Origin: Saccharopolyspora hirsuta
Lineage (GTDB): Bacteria; Actinomycetota; Actinomycetes; Mycobacteriales; Pseudonocardiaceae
NCBI RefSeq assembly: GCF_008630535.1
Contig: NZ_VWPH01000011.1
Span: 248,001 to 312,000 of the forward strand
DNA length: 64,000 bases
Direction: 5' to 3'
Of the stretch, positions 26,372 through 34,897 are shown in pieces. The notes below the pieces were generated by a model, which made no database searches, was not told the origin of the DNA, and saw nothing but the letters and a program-made list of their open reading frames with translations. The position numbers were made by a program, and so were the translations under genes. Position 1 is the first letter of the stretch; the number at the start of each line of letters is the position of its first letter.

Positions 26372-27271
26372 TCAGGGGCGGAAGGCGTCGCGGATGCGGG
26401 CGGCCTGGTCCAGCAGCTCGGCCGGGGTCGAGGTGGTCAGCTGCAGTTCGACGAAGGCGTCGGAGATCCCGAGCTCGGCCACCGCGTGCAGGTAGTCCAC
26501 CAGCTGCTCGACCGGGCCCGTGCCGGGATCGGCCGACGGGCTCGCCTGGATCGCGGCGTTGATCCGCAACGCGGTGGCGATCGGTCCGCGCCCGGCCGCG
26601 CGGGCCTGGTCGTCGATGCCCGCCAGCGCGCTCCGCAGCGCTTCCACCGGCAGCGCCATGCCCAGCCAGCCGTCCGCGCGGCGGCCGATCCGGCGGAACG
26701 CCGCCGGGGACAGCCCGCCCAGGTAGATGGGCACGTGCTGCTGCGCGGGCTTGGGCTGGAACTGGCCGGGGCTGATGGTCCAGAACTCGCCGCTGTGCTG
26801 CACCGGGTCCTCGGCCCAGAGCGCCGCCAGCACGTCCAGGGTCTCGTCCAGCCGGGCGCCGCGTTCCCGCCACGGCACCGCGACGGCGTCGTACTCGTCG
26901 CGCGACCAGCTCAGCCCGAACCCGGCGATGAGCCTGCCGCGGCTGAGGCGGTCGAGCCCGGCGAGGCTGCGGGCCAGGTGGATCGGCGGGTGCAGCGGTG
27001 CGCTGAGCGTGCTGGTGCCCAGCAGCGGGCGGGTGGTGGCGTTGGCCGCCAGGGTCAGCACCAGCAGCGGGTCGAGGCCGCGGCGGAACTGCTCGGGCAT
27101 GGTGCCGCCGGGGTAGGGCATGATCGGCGAGGTCGCGGCGTGCACGCGCTCGCCCGCCCAGAGGCTTTCGAAGCCGAGTGCTTCGGCTTCGGCGGCGATC
27201 GTCGGGACCAGGGCCGGGTCGGCGAACGGGCCGAACTGGGGGAGGGTCAGTCCGAGGCGCATGGGGATCAT
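26372..27271 (-). CDS. LLM-class F420-dependent oxidoreductase
   Basis: 299-residue luciferase-like TIM-barrel protein (MRLGLTLPQFGP start, then AEALGFESLWAGERVH, LLGTSTLSAPLHPPIHLARSLAGLDRLSRGRLIAGFGLSWSRDEY). The pattern fits F420H2-dependent actinobacterial reductases more than FMN monooxygenases. Start is ATG 27271 or ATG 27262; neither has a clear ribosome binding site. No operon partner is evident, and the substrate is unknown. Confidence 0.88.
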   Translation of the reverse strand: MIPMRLGLTLPQFGPFADPALVPTIAAEAEALGFESLWAGERVHAATSPIMPYPGGTMPEQFRRGLDPLLVLTLAANATTRPLLGTSTLSAPLHPPIHLARSLAGLDRLSRGRLIAGFGLSWSRDEYDAVAVPWRERGARLDETLDVLAALWAEDPVQHSGEFWTISPGQFQPKPAQQHVPIYLGGLSPAAFRRIGRRADGWLGMALPVEALRSALAGIDDQARAAGRGPIATALRINAAIQASPSADPGTGPVEQLVDYLHAVAELGISDAFVELQLTTSTPAELLDQAARIRDAFRP

Positions 27272-27644
27272 CGTGTCGATCCCGGACAGCCGTTGCCAGC
27301 TCTTGGTCGGAACGGGTGCACCGGGGGCGGCGTTCGGACCAGCGCGCCAGGGCGGCTGCGGTCCTTGCCCCGGGTGAGCGTGCAACTACCACCATCGGCA
27401 GGTCGGCGATCACCCCGGGTCGCGGTTCCGGGCGTCCCGGACCCGCCGAAACCCCTTTCGTCGCAACGACATCCATCAGATCGGCGGTTGTGCCCGGTAT
27501 CCCGGTGAACCGGCTGTCGCGCTCGGTGCCCGGTGGGAATTGTGGGAACGGCGGTCGCGTTGACGCGGAGTTTACTCGGCAGTAAGTATTCGGGTCGCCG
27601 CGCGGCCAGCACCTTTTCGTTGCCGATCATGCGAGGTGAGGCCA
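27272..27644 (+). promoter_or_regulatory. Intergenic region with a possible promoter for the secreted protein
   Basis: No gene is visible. TTGACG (27560-27565) with TAAGTA (27583-27588) gives a 17-bp spacer and could be a sigma-70 type promoter about 55 bp before the start codon. The -10 overlaps a dyad TTACT-CGGC-AGTAA (27572-27585) that could be an operator. The left part contains nothing I recognise. Confidence 0.4.
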
Positions 27645-28280
27645 ATGACGTCCCGACTCCGTGGCAGACGTGCTGCCGCTGCTGCCGCCCTGACCGCAGC
27701 CGCGGCGCTCGCGTTCACCCCACAGGCCCTGGCTGCCGCCTTCGACGTCAACTTCGACTGCTCCGGCTCGTCGCCGGTGGGCGAGCAGCAGTTCAGCCTG
27801 CAGCAGGGCGCTGACGTCACGGCACCGGCCACCGTCGCCCCCGGCGGTGCGCTGGACATCGTGATCGACCCGGCCGTGAACACGGTTCCCTCCGAGGTCA
27901 ACGGCTACACGGTCAAGCGGATCGAGGGCATGGACCTGAAGATCCCGATCCCGGCGAACTCCACCTTCGTCTCCGCCGACCTGGCGGGCGGTTCCGGCCT
28001 CGGCCCGAACCCGCCGACGATCAGCGTGGAGGGCAACGTCGCCACCCTGCACCTGGACGGTCCGATCGCGGGCGGCTCCCAGTTCGAGCTGCCCACCGTC
28101 ACCGCGCACCTCACCGCCGGTGACTCCGGCACGATCGAGACGAAGCTGCACGGCACCAGCTACGACGACCCCGGCCTGACCTTCACCGCCGTGGTGTCGT
28201 CGATCATCGGTGACACCGACGTGCCGTCGCGCTGCTTCCCCAACCCCAACCCGGTCCTGACCACCACGACGATCGGCTGA
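27645..28280 (+). CDS. Secreted protein of unknown function
   Basis: 211 residues with a clear Sec signal peptide (LRGRRAAAAAALTAAAALAFTPQALAA, cut near residue 30). The mature part is beta-rich, with only two cysteines (in DFDCSGS and SRCFPNP), likely a disulfide joining the ends. There are no charged catalytic patterns. Sequences of this kind are common in actinobacteria as DUF6801/cyclase-annotated secreted proteins, but I cannot assign a family with confidence. ATG chosen at 27645; a GTG at 27636 is also in frame. Followed by a hairpin within the BenE 3' end. Confidence 0.8.
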   Translation: MTSRLRGRRAAAAAALTAAAALAFTPQALAAAFDVNFDCSGSSPVGEQQFSLQQGADVTAPATVAPGGALDIVIDPAVNTVPSEVNGYTVKRIEGMDLKIPIPANSTFVSADLAGGSGLGPNPPTISVEGNVATLHLDGPIAGGSQFELPTVTAHLTAGDSGTIETKLHGTSYDDPGLTFTAVVSSIIGDTDVPSRCFPNPNPVLTTTTIG

Positions 28281-28290
28281 CCCCGGCCGA

Positions 28291-29496
28291 TCAGGTGGGC
28301 GGAACTCCGGCCGGAGGTCCGCCCACCGCCGCCGGTCGCCGGGTGACCAGGTGGGTGGCGACCCCGGCGAGCAGGCCCCAGAACACCGAGGCGATGCCGA
28401 ACAGCGTCAGCCCCGAGGCCGTCACCAGGAACGCGATCAGCGCCGCGGTGCGGCTGTCGGCGTCCTCGGTCGCCTTGGCCAGCGAGCCGCCGATGGTGTC
28501 GAGCAGCCCGATCCCGGCCAGCGCGGTGACCAGCGCCAGCGGGAACGCCGCGAGCAGACTGCCCAGCGTCGCGCCGAAGATCCCCAGCAGGACGTAGCAG
28601 ACCCCGGAGGCGATGCTCGCCTTGTAGCGCTGCGCCGGGTCTTCGTGGGCGTCGCGGCCCATGCACAGCGCGGCGGTGATCGCCGCCAGGTTGATGCCGA
28701 AGCAGCCCAGCGGCGCGAGCACCGCGTTCGCCGCACCCGTCCAGGACAGCACCGGGGACACCGGGGTCGAGTAGCCGTGCGTCCGCAGCGTGACCACGCC
28801 GGGCAGGTTCTGCGAGGTCATGGTGATGACGAACAGCGGGATGGCGACGCTGATCGCGGTGTGCGGCGACCAGCTCGGCCACACCCAGACCGGGCTCGCC
28901 AGCGCGATGTCGACCCCGCTGAGCCGCAGCGAACCCTGCGCGGCGGCGAGCGCCACGCCGACCACCAGCGCGATGAGCACCGCGTAGCGCGGCAGCAGTC
29001 GCTTGCCCAGCAGGTAACCCGCCAGCATGGCCGCGACCAGCCAGAACTCGTCCTGCATGGTGGTGAACACGCCGATCCCGAACTGCAGCAGCACCCCGCC
29101 GAGCAGCGCGGCGGCGATCGAGCCGGGGATCAGGTCCACCGCGCGCTCGAACCACCCGGTCAGCCCGACCACCACGGTCAGCGCCGCGGCCAGCAGGAAC
29201 GCGCCGACGGCCTCGGACATCGAGACGCCCTGGCCGCTGGTGGCCAGCAGCGCGGCGCCGGGCGTCGACCAGGCCAGCACGACGGGCACCCGGTAGCGCA
29301 GCGACAGCGCGATCGAGGTGACGCCGATGCCCGCGCCCAGCGCGAGGATCCACGAGCCGATCTCCGCGGGCCCGGCGCCGAGCGCGCGGGCGGCCTGGAA
29401 GACGATGGCCGCGGAACTCACCACCCCGACCAGCGTGGTGATGCCACCGGCGACCAGAGTGGACACCGGAGCGGTGGGGAGTCGTCGGCGCAGCAC
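28291..29496 (-). CDS. BenE family benzoate/H+ symporter-like transporter
   Basis: 401-residue, about 12-TM transporter of the BenE family (AzgA/NCS2-like fold). Landmarks are LAWSTPGAALL (about 72-82), TGWFERAVDLIPGSIAAALLGGVLLQFG, and ITMTSQNLPGVVTLRTHGY. BenE imports benzoate in Acinetobacter; many actinobacterial homologues lie next to an XRE-cupin regulator, as here, and have untested substrates. No benzoate catabolic genes are nearby. GTG start at 29496, 50 bp from the divergent regulator gene. Confidence 0.9.
   Translation of the reverse strand: MLRRRLPTAPVSTLVAGGITTLVGVVSSAAIVFQAARALGAGPAEIGSWILALGAGIGVTSIALSLRYRVPVVLAWSTPGAALLATSGQGVSMSEAVGAFLLAAALTVVVGLTGWFERAVDLIPGSIAAALLGGVLLQFGIGVFTTMQDEFWLVAAMLAGYLLGKRLLPRYAVLIALVVGVALAAAQGSLRLSGVDIALASPVWVWPSWSPHTAISVAIPLFVITMTSQNLPGVVTLRTHGYSTPVSPVLSWTGAANAVLAPLGCFGINLAAITAALCMGRDAHEDPAQRYKASIASGVCYVLLGIFGATLGSLLAAFPLALVTALAGIGLLDTIGGSLAKATEDADSRTAALIAFLVTASGLTLFGIASVFWGLLAGVATHLVTRRPAAVGGPPAGVPPT
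28294..28327 (+). terminator. Hairpin overlapping the 3' end of the BenE gene
   Basis: GGTGGGCGGA (28294-28303) pairs with TCCGCCCACC (28318-28327), and the interior CTCCGGCCGGAG is itself palindromic. It lies 14 nt after the secreted-protein stop and inside the last codons (PPAGVPPT) of the convergent BenE gene, so the coding sequence doubles as a terminator. Confidence 0.7.
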
Positions 29497-29507
29497 AGGA
29501 ACCCATC

Positions 29508-29525
29508 CGTTCTGTAAATGGAACG
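29508..29525. promoter_or_regulatory. Operator candidate in the BenE / XRE-cupin divergent promoter
   Basis: CGTTC-TGTAAATG-GAACG dyad in the centre of a 50-bp divergent gap. Its position suggests autoregulation and control of benE by the XRE-cupin protein. Confidence 0.45.
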
Positions 29526-29546
29526 CGAGCGATGCTAGGAGGAGCG

Positions 29547-30104
29547 GTGGAGCTGGTCAAGGTGGTGGGTGCGAACCTGCGCGCAGCTCGGGCCGAGCGC
29601 GGGTTGTCGCTGTCCGAGACCGCGCGCCGCGCGGAGATCGGCAAGGGCACGCTGTCCGAGCTGGAAGCCGGACGCCGCAACCCGACGCTGGAGACCCTCT
29701 ACGCGCTGGCCACGGTCCTCGACGTGCCGCTGGGGCGGCTGCTGGTCGCCGAGCCGGAGTCGGAGGCCGCCGTGGTGGTCAACCGCGTCAGCGGCGCGGA
29801 CCTGTCCGGGCAGGTGGTGGACGTCCAGCTGATGGACCGGGTGGTCGCCGGTGGCCAGCGCCTGGAGGTCTACCGCCTGCACGTGCGCGCCGGGTCCCGG
29901 TACGTCTCCGCCGCGCACCGCCCCCGCGTGGTCGAGCAGCTGCTGGTGCACACCGGAACCCTGGTCACCGGACCGGAATCGGCCCCGGAAACCCTCGGTC
30001 CCGGCGACTACATCCGCTTCGACGGCGGAGTGGACCACGTCTACCAAGCCCCGGCCGAGGACGTCACCGCAACCCTGGTGATGCGCTACGCCGACCCGTC
30101 CTGA
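29547..30104 (+). CDS. XRE-cupin transcriptional regulator
   Basis: 185 residues: N-terminal HTH_3 (about 7-60, LSLSETARRAEIGKGTLSELEAGRRNPTLETL) and a C-terminal cupin barrel ending in GPGDYIRFDGGVDHVYQAPAED. Such proteins sense small molecules and usually repress a neighbouring transporter, here the divergent BenE gene. Start set at GTG 29547 because AGGAGG (29537-29542) precedes it; the ATG at 29532 lies upstream of that ribosome binding site. Confidence 0.9.
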   Translation: MELVKVVGANLRAARAERGLSLSETARRAEIGKGTLSELEAGRRNPTLETLYALATVLDVPLGRLLVAEPESEAAVVVNRVSGADLSGQVVDVQLMDRVVAGGQRLEVYRLHVRAGSRYVSAAHRPRVVEQLLVHTGTLVTGPESAPETLGPGDYIRFDGGVDHVYQAPAEDVTATLVMRYADPS

Positions 30105-30108
30105 ACTC

Positions 30109-30142
30109 CCGTGAGCACTATGGCCCCGCGAAGTGCTCACGG
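30109..30142 (+). terminator. Terminator of the XRE-cupin gene
   Basis: CCGTGAGCACT (30109-30119) pairs with AGTGCTCACGG (30132-30142), 4 nt after the stop. The CGTGAG/CTCACG core relates it to the 46-nt palindrome family. Confidence 0.8.
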
Positions 30143-30207
30143 TCGATCACCTGCGGAAACACCCCCCGAGGTCGAAGCCCCAGTGGCGGGCGCGGCCTGC
30201 GGATCGG

Positions 30208-30250
30208 AGTGAGCGCTCACTTCTTCCTTGACGGAGTGAGTGCTCACTCC
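30208..30250. promoter_or_regulatory. Twin operators of TetR regulator 2
   Basis: AGTGAGCGCTCACT (30208-30221) is a perfect 14-bp palindrome. GGAGTGAG-TG-CTCACTCC (30233-30250) has perfect 8-bp arms. Both share the GTGAGNNCTCAC core, 25 bp apart centre to centre, and end 14 bp before the TetR start codon. This is a classic autoregulation layout. Confidence 0.8.
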
Positions 30251-30264
30251 GTACCGTGGTGGGC

Positions 30265-30870
30265 ATGGCTGAGACGACGCGGCGCAGGGCGCCGGGGATG
30301 AGTGCTGAAGAGCGGCGGGCGATGATCGTCGCGGCGGCGATTCCGCTGGTCGCCGAGTACGGCGCGGCGGTGACGACCAAGCAGGTGGCGCGGGCCGCCG
30401 GAATCGGCGAGGCGACGATCTTCCGGGTCTTCGCGGACAAGGACGAGCTGCTCGGGGCCTGCGTGGCCGAAGCGGTCGCGCCGGAGCACGCGGTGCGCGA
30501 GATCGCCTCGATCCCGATCGACCAACCCCTGGAGCAGCGGCTCGCCGATGCCGCCGAGGCGCTGTCCGCGCACCTGGAGCGGATGGGAGCGGTGCTGGGC
30601 TCGCTGCACGCCTCCGGGCACTTGCGCGGACCGCGCGGTGATCAGGACGGGCCGCGCAACGACGATCGCGCGGAGTCGATGCGGCAGATCCGGGAAGCGG
30701 TGGCCGAGCTGTTCGAACCGGAGCGGCAGTCCCTGCGACTGCCGCCGCCGAAGCTGGCCGCGGTGTTCCTCGGCGTGCTGTTCGCGCGGCCGAGGATGGG
30801 GGCGGAGTCCCTCGAACCCGCCGAGCTGGTCGAACTCTTCCTGCGCGGAGCGGTGGTGGAGGGCGAATGA
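30265..30870 (+). CDS. TetR family transcriptional regulator 2
   Basis: 201-residue TetR repressor; HTH about 19-63 (AAVTTKQVARAAGIGEATIFRVFADKDELL). The recognition-helix end IFRVFADK is the IFRHF/IFRVF type. It probably binds the twin GTGAG-N2-CTCAC sites directly upstream and controls itself and the coupled VOC gene. ATG 30265 selected; GTG 30256 is in frame. ATGA overlap with the VOC gene. Confidence 0.9.
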   Translation: MAETTRRRAPGMSAEERRAMIVAAAIPLVAEYGAAVTTKQVARAAGIGEATIFRVFADKDELLGACVAEAVAPEHAVREIASIPIDQPLEQRLADAAEALSAHLERMGAVLGSLHASGHLRGPRGDQDGPRNDDRAESMRQIREAVAELFEPERQSLRLPPPKLAAVFLGVLFARPRMGAESLEPAELVELFLRGAVVEGE

Positions 30871-31241
30871 CCGTCACGCTGAACCACGCGATCGTCCCCG
30901 CGCGGGACAACGCCGAGGCGGCCGACTTCCTGGCCGGGATCCTGGGCCTGCGCCGCCTGCCGCCGGACGGCGTCGACGGCAAGTTCGTCCCCGTCGCGGT
31001 CAACGACTCGCTGACCCTGCAGTTCATGACGGTGCCGGACGCCGAACCGCACCACCTCGCCTTCGACGTGACGCCAGCGGAGTTCGACGAGGTCCTCGCC
31101 CGCCTGCGGGACCGCGGGGTGCCCTTCGGCAGCAACCCGCGGGAACCGGACAACGGGCGCGTCGACCACCCGCTGTGCCCCCGGGGGCTGTTCTTCAGCG
31201 ACGCCTCGGGCAACTTCTACGAGGTCATGTCCCCGGAGTGA
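30867..31241 (+). CDS. VOC/glyoxalase family protein
   Basis: 124-residue single vicinal-oxygen-chelate domain: LNHAIVPARDNAEAADFLAGILGL opens the first beta-alpha-beta module, HHLAFDV supplies a metal-type His, and FFSDASGNFYEVM ends with the usual Glu. May bind or modify a small toxic compound, such as an antibiotic, epoxide or methylglyoxal-type electrophile. It is translationally coupled to TetR 2, which suggests induction by that compound. Confidence 0.88.
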   Translation: MTVTLNHAIVPARDNAEAADFLAGILGLRRLPPDGVDGKFVPVAVNDSLTLQFMTVPDAEPHHLAFDVTPAEFDEVLARLRDRGVPFGSNPREPDNGRVDHPLCPRGLFFSDASGNFYEVMSPE

Positions 31242-31280
31242 CCCGTCGTCCGACGGGGGCCGAGCTGCCCGGGACTCCCG

Positions 31281-31322
31281 CGATCTCAATGGAAATCGGA
31301 CGTCTGATTTCCATTGAAATCG
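31281..31322. repeat. Double TTTC palindrome, copy 1
   Basis: Two TTTC-N4-GAAA-like dyads face each other: CAATGGAAATC (31287-31297) and GATTTCCATTG (31306-31316) form an 11-bp stem around GGACGTCT. A near-identical block lies at 43256-43295. It lies 40 bp after the VOC stop. Confidence 0.8.
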
Positions 31323-31336
31323 CGCCGGGAAGGGCG

Positions 31337-31371
31337 AAGGCCCCTCCGGGGCGGGGGACCGGAGGGGCCTT
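31337..31371. terminator. Terminator between VOC and GMC genes
   Basis: AAGGCCCCTCC (31337-31347) pairs perfectly with GGAGGGGCCTT (31361-31371), followed by TTCT-like residues on the plus strand. It separates convergent genes. Confidence 0.85.
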
Positions 31372-31474
31372 CTGGGCTACCGAACACCAAGCTGCTTTCG
31401 GGGAACAGCACCGGCGTCGGCATCGATCGGGTGAGATCGATGGGAGGTGCGGGGCGCGGGCGCCCCGCACCCGG

Positions 31475-33022
31475 TCAGCGGTTGTCCTCCTTGAGCATGT
31501 CCGAGCACTTCTCGCCGATGGCCATGGTGGTGATGTTCGGGTTCACCGCCACCAGGAACGGCATCGCCGAGGCGTCCGCGACGCGCAGGCCCTGCACGCC
31601 CTTGACCCGCAGCCGCGCGTCCAGCGGCTTGGTCGGGTCGTCGTCGGCACCCATCGGCACCGAGGCCGCCGGGTGGTAGACGGTGTTGTGGGTGCGCTTG
31701 ATGTAGTCGGCGATCTCGTCGTCGGTGCGCACGTCCGGGCCCGGGAACAGCTCGGCACCGGCCCACTCCTGCATCGCCGGCTGCCCGACGATCTTGCGGG
31801 CCAGCTTGATGCCCTCGGTCATCACCCGCATGTCGTGCGGGTGGGTGAAGTACCGCGGGTCGACCTTCGGCTTGTCCCGGAAGTCGCGGCTGCGCAGCCG
31901 CACCGTGCCGGTGGAGCGGGCGCGGGTGACGTTCGGGGTCAGGCAGAAGCTGTTCTCCGAGGTCGGGTAGCCCTGCCGCACGGTGTGCATGTCGAAGGGC
32001 ACCGAACCGTAGTGGAACATCAGGTCCGGCCGGTCCAGCCCCGGCTCGGTGGTGGTGAAGATGCCGATCTCCCACCACTGCGTCGAGTCGGTGACCATCG
32101 GCTTCTTGGCGTCCCAGCTGATCACGCCCTCCGGGTGGTCCTGGAGGTTGGAGCCGACGCCGGGGGAGTCCACCAGCACGTCGATGCCGAACTCGCGCAG
32201 GTGCTCGGCCGGGCCGATGCCGGACAGCATCAGCAGCTTCGGGGTGTCGATGGCGCCGGTGGACAGCACCACCTCGCGGCGCGCGGACACCGTGCGGGTG
32301 TGGATCAGGTCCGGGTCCAGGTACTGCACGCCGGTGGCCCGGGCGCCGTCGAAGACGACCTTCTTCGCCCACGCCTGGGTGCGGATCTCCAGGTTCGGCC
32401 GGTCCAGGTTCGGGTGCAGGTAGGACACCGACGAGGAGGAGCGGGTGCCGTCCTCGCGGGCGTTGATCTGGAACCAGTTGGCGCCGTGCACCACGGTCTT
32501 GCCCGAGTTGAACTCCGTGGTCGGGATGCCCTGCTGCTCGCACGCCTGCAGCAGCGCGACACCGCACGGGTCGTTCGGCGGGACGCTGCGCAGCGTCACC
32601 GGGCCGCTGCGGCCGTGGTGGTCGCCCGGCCCGTCGTTGGTCTCCAGCCGCTTGTAGAGCGGGAAGATGTCCTTGGCGCCCCAGCCGGTGGCGCCCATCG
32701 ACTCCCACTCGTCGAGGTCCTCGGCGGGCGCCCAGAAGGCGATGCAGGAGTTGTGCGAGGAGCAGCCGCCGAGCACCCGGGCCCGCGCGTGCCGCATGAA
32801 GGAGTTGCCGTTCTCCTGCGGCTCGATCAGGTAGTCCCAGTCGTAGCCGGACTCCAGCAGCGCCATCCAGCGCTTGAGCTCCAGGATGGCCTTGTCGCCC
32901 ACGTCCGACGGCCCGGCCTCCAGCAGGCACACGGTGACGTTCGGGTCCTCCGAGAGCCGCGACGCGACCGCCGCACCCGCGCTACCGCCGCCGACCACCA
33001 CGTAGTCGAACTGGTCTGTCAT
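31475..33022 (-). CDS. GMC oxidoreductase, choline dehydrogenase-like
   Basis: 515-residue FAD flavoprotein of the glucose-methanol-choline family: Rossmann motif VVGGGSAGAAVASRL at about 9-23, GGCSSHN signature near 85-91, second signature STGAIDTPKLLMLSGIG near 253-269, active-site His in HNTVYHPAASVPMG, and C-terminal NPNITTMAIGEK. Most likely oxidises choline to betaine aldehyde, because a betaine-aldehyde-dehydrogenase-like gene and a permease share the locus. Other primary alcohols remain possible. Confidence 0.9.
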   Translation of the reverse strand: MTDQFDYVVVGGGSAGAAVASRLSEDPNVTVCLLEAGPSDVGDKAILELKRWMALLESGYDWDYLIEPQENGNSFMRHARARVLGGCSSHNSCIAFWAPAEDLDEWESMGATGWGAKDIFPLYKRLETNDGPGDHHGRSGPVTLRSVPPNDPCGVALLQACEQQGIPTTEFNSGKTVVHGANWFQINAREDGTRSSSSVSYLHPNLDRPNLEIRTQAWAKKVVFDGARATGVQYLDPDLIHTRTVSARREVVLSTGAIDTPKLLMLSGIGPAEHLREFGIDVLVDSPGVGSNLQDHPEGVISWDAKKPMVTDSTQWWEIGIFTTTEPGLDRPDLMFHYGSVPFDMHTVRQGYPTSENSFCLTPNVTRARSTGTVRLRSRDFRDKPKVDPRYFTHPHDMRVMTEGIKLARKIVGQPAMQEWAGAELFPGPDVRTDDEIADYIKRTHNTVYHPAASVPMGADDDPTKPLDARLRVKGVQGLRVADASAMPFLVAVNPNITTMAIGEKCSDMLKEDNR

Positions 33023-33063
33023 TGTCCGAATCTCCGTTTCTGTGCGGGAAGTTGTCTGCGAGC

Positions 33064-34596
33064 TCAGGCGACCGGGCTGGTCTCGCCGACGTCCGATGTG
33101 GACGAGTGCTCGGCGAGGACACCGATCTTGTGGCGCTGGACGAACCAGTAGTACGCGAATCCGGCGACCGCCGCGACTCCGACGAACAGGACCGAGCTGT
33201 ACTGCAGGTACCAGTGGTAGGGCGGCTCGGCGTTGTAGACCTCGCGGCGCGGCCAGGCCAGGTTGATCGTCATGCCCGCGCCCCACAGCACGGCCAGCAC
33301 GTTGATCGGCAGCCCCAGCTTGCCCAGGCCGAACCGGCCCTCCTCCTTGACCGGCTTCCACTTGCCGCGCAGCCGCGCGATCAGCATCGGCACGGTCACC
33401 AGCAGGTAGGAGATGTAGATCAGGATGATCGCCAGGCTGGTGATGGCGGTGAAGATCTGCGGCTGGCCGATGTTGACCAGCAGCAGCGCCACCGCGACCA
33501 CGCCGATGACCACCGCCGGGATGACCGGGGTCTGGAACCGCGGGCTGACCCGCGCCAGCAGCGAACCGGCGGGCAGCGCGTTGTCCCGGGCCATCGCGAA
33601 CATGATCCGGATCGCGGCGGTGTGCACCGCCAGCACGCAGACCGTGATCGCCACGAAGATGGCCAGCAGGAACAACCGGCCGACGAACGGGCCCAGCGCG
33701 TCGTTGAGCACGAACTGCAGGCCGCTGGAGGCCAGCTCCGGCGCCGAGAAGTCGCGGGTGGCCATCAGGCCCAGCAGGATGATCAGACCGCCGAGGACGA
33801 ACGAGGCGATCAGCGCCCGCAGGATCGCCTTCGGCGCGTTGCGGTGCGGGTCGATGGACTCCTCGCCCAGCGAGGCGGCGGTGTCGAAGCCGTACATCAC
33901 GTACGAGGAGGCGATCCCGGCGACCAGGAACGCGGTCAGGTAGCTGCCGCCGTAGGCCGACTCGGTGCCGTTGGTGTCGAGCACCACGGTCGGCGGGTTC
34001 ACCGCCACCAGCGCCAGCGCGACGATCAGCAGCACCGCGGCGACCAGCTCGATGAACACGCCGCCGCTGTTGATCCGGGCCATCAGCTTGACGCCGAAGG
34101 CGTTGACCAGCGTGGTGAACAGGATCAGCACCAGCGCCAGCATGATGCCGTTGACCGCGGCGTCGGTGGCGTTGGCGCCGTCGCCGATCACCTGGAATCC
34201 GGACCAGATCTGCGGGAGGGTGTTCTGGTAGGCCAGCGCGGTGGCCGAGATCGACACGATCGAGGCCAGCAGCATCATCCACCCGGCCAGCCAGCCGACG
34301 TGCTGACCGCCCAGCTTCTTCGCCCAGTTGTAGACGGAACCGGCGATCGGGTACCGCGATGCCAGCTCGGCGAAACTCAACGCCACGAGCAACTGCCCCA
34401 CGAACACGATCGGCCAGGACCACCAGTAGGCGGGACCCCCGAAGGAGAGGCCGAAGTAGGACAGTTGGAAGGTGCCGGTGAGCACCGAGATGTAGCTGAT
34501 CCCGGCGGCGAAGGTGTGGAACCCTCCGAGACTTCTCTTCAGTTTGTTGGTGTAACCGAACTCGTTGAGCTCGGCATCGTAATTGGGCGCGCTCAT
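33064..34596 (-). CDS. APC superfamily amino acid/amine permease
   Basis: 510 residues with 12 predicted TM helices. The APC signature SYISVLTGTF and FAELASRYPIAGSVYNWAKKLGG appear in the first third, and GFDTAASLGEES before helix 7. It resembles GabP/choline-ethanolamine permeases of actinobacteria. A GGGGAGG ribosome binding site is present. Its gene is 41 bp upstream of the GMC oxidoreductase gene, so it probably brings in the amine (choline or similar) oxidised by the downstream enzymes. Confidence 0.9.
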   Translation of the reverse strand: MSAPNYDAELNEFGYTNKLKRSLGGFHTFAAGISYISVLTGTFQLSYFGLSFGGPAYWWSWPIVFVGQLLVALSFAELASRYPIAGSVYNWAKKLGGQHVGWLAGWMMLLASIVSISATALAYQNTLPQIWSGFQVIGDGANATDAAVNGIMLALVLILFTTLVNAFGVKLMARINSGGVFIELVAAVLLIVALALVAVNPPTVVLDTNGTESAYGGSYLTAFLVAGIASSYVMYGFDTAASLGEESIDPHRNAPKAILRALIASFVLGGLIILLGLMATRDFSAPELASSGLQFVLNDALGPFVGRLFLLAIFVAITVCVLAVHTAAIRIMFAMARDNALPAGSLLARVSPRFQTPVIPAVVIGVVAVALLLVNIGQPQIFTAITSLAIILIYISYLLVTVPMLIARLRGKWKPVKEEGRFGLGKLGLPINVLAVLWGAGMTINLAWPRREVYNAEPPYHWYLQYSSVLFVGVAAVAGFAYYWFVQRHKIGVLAEHSSTSDVGETSPVA

Positions 34597-34897
34597 GCTG
34601 TACCGCCTCCCCGCGATTCACAGTGGTGGTTGCGTTCGGGGGTGATCTCGCGTTTCGGGGTTACTTGTGGCTGGGTTGCGTCACGGTCCCCTGAGGTGCG
34701 GTTGAGCGGGACTGTAGTTGATGAAGGGCTGCTCATGCGCCAACTCCTTTCCCGGCCCACTTCGCCCGCGCCGGATGCGCGGGAGGGTTGGACCGGGTGG
34801 TTGCTTTGCGTCGCGCGAAATGCGATCGCGGCCGGATCAGGCCGCGCGGGACCGCCGCGGCGGTGGATCGGACACCGCCGCAGCGCCCCGAATCTCC
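34597..34897. other. Spacer between aldehyde dehydrogenase and permease genes
   Basis: These 301 bp hold no gene I can support. It is unclear whether the permease-GMC pair has its own promoter here or is read through from the aldehyde dehydrogenase. No strong hairpin is seen behind the dehydrogenase stop. Confidence 0.4.
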
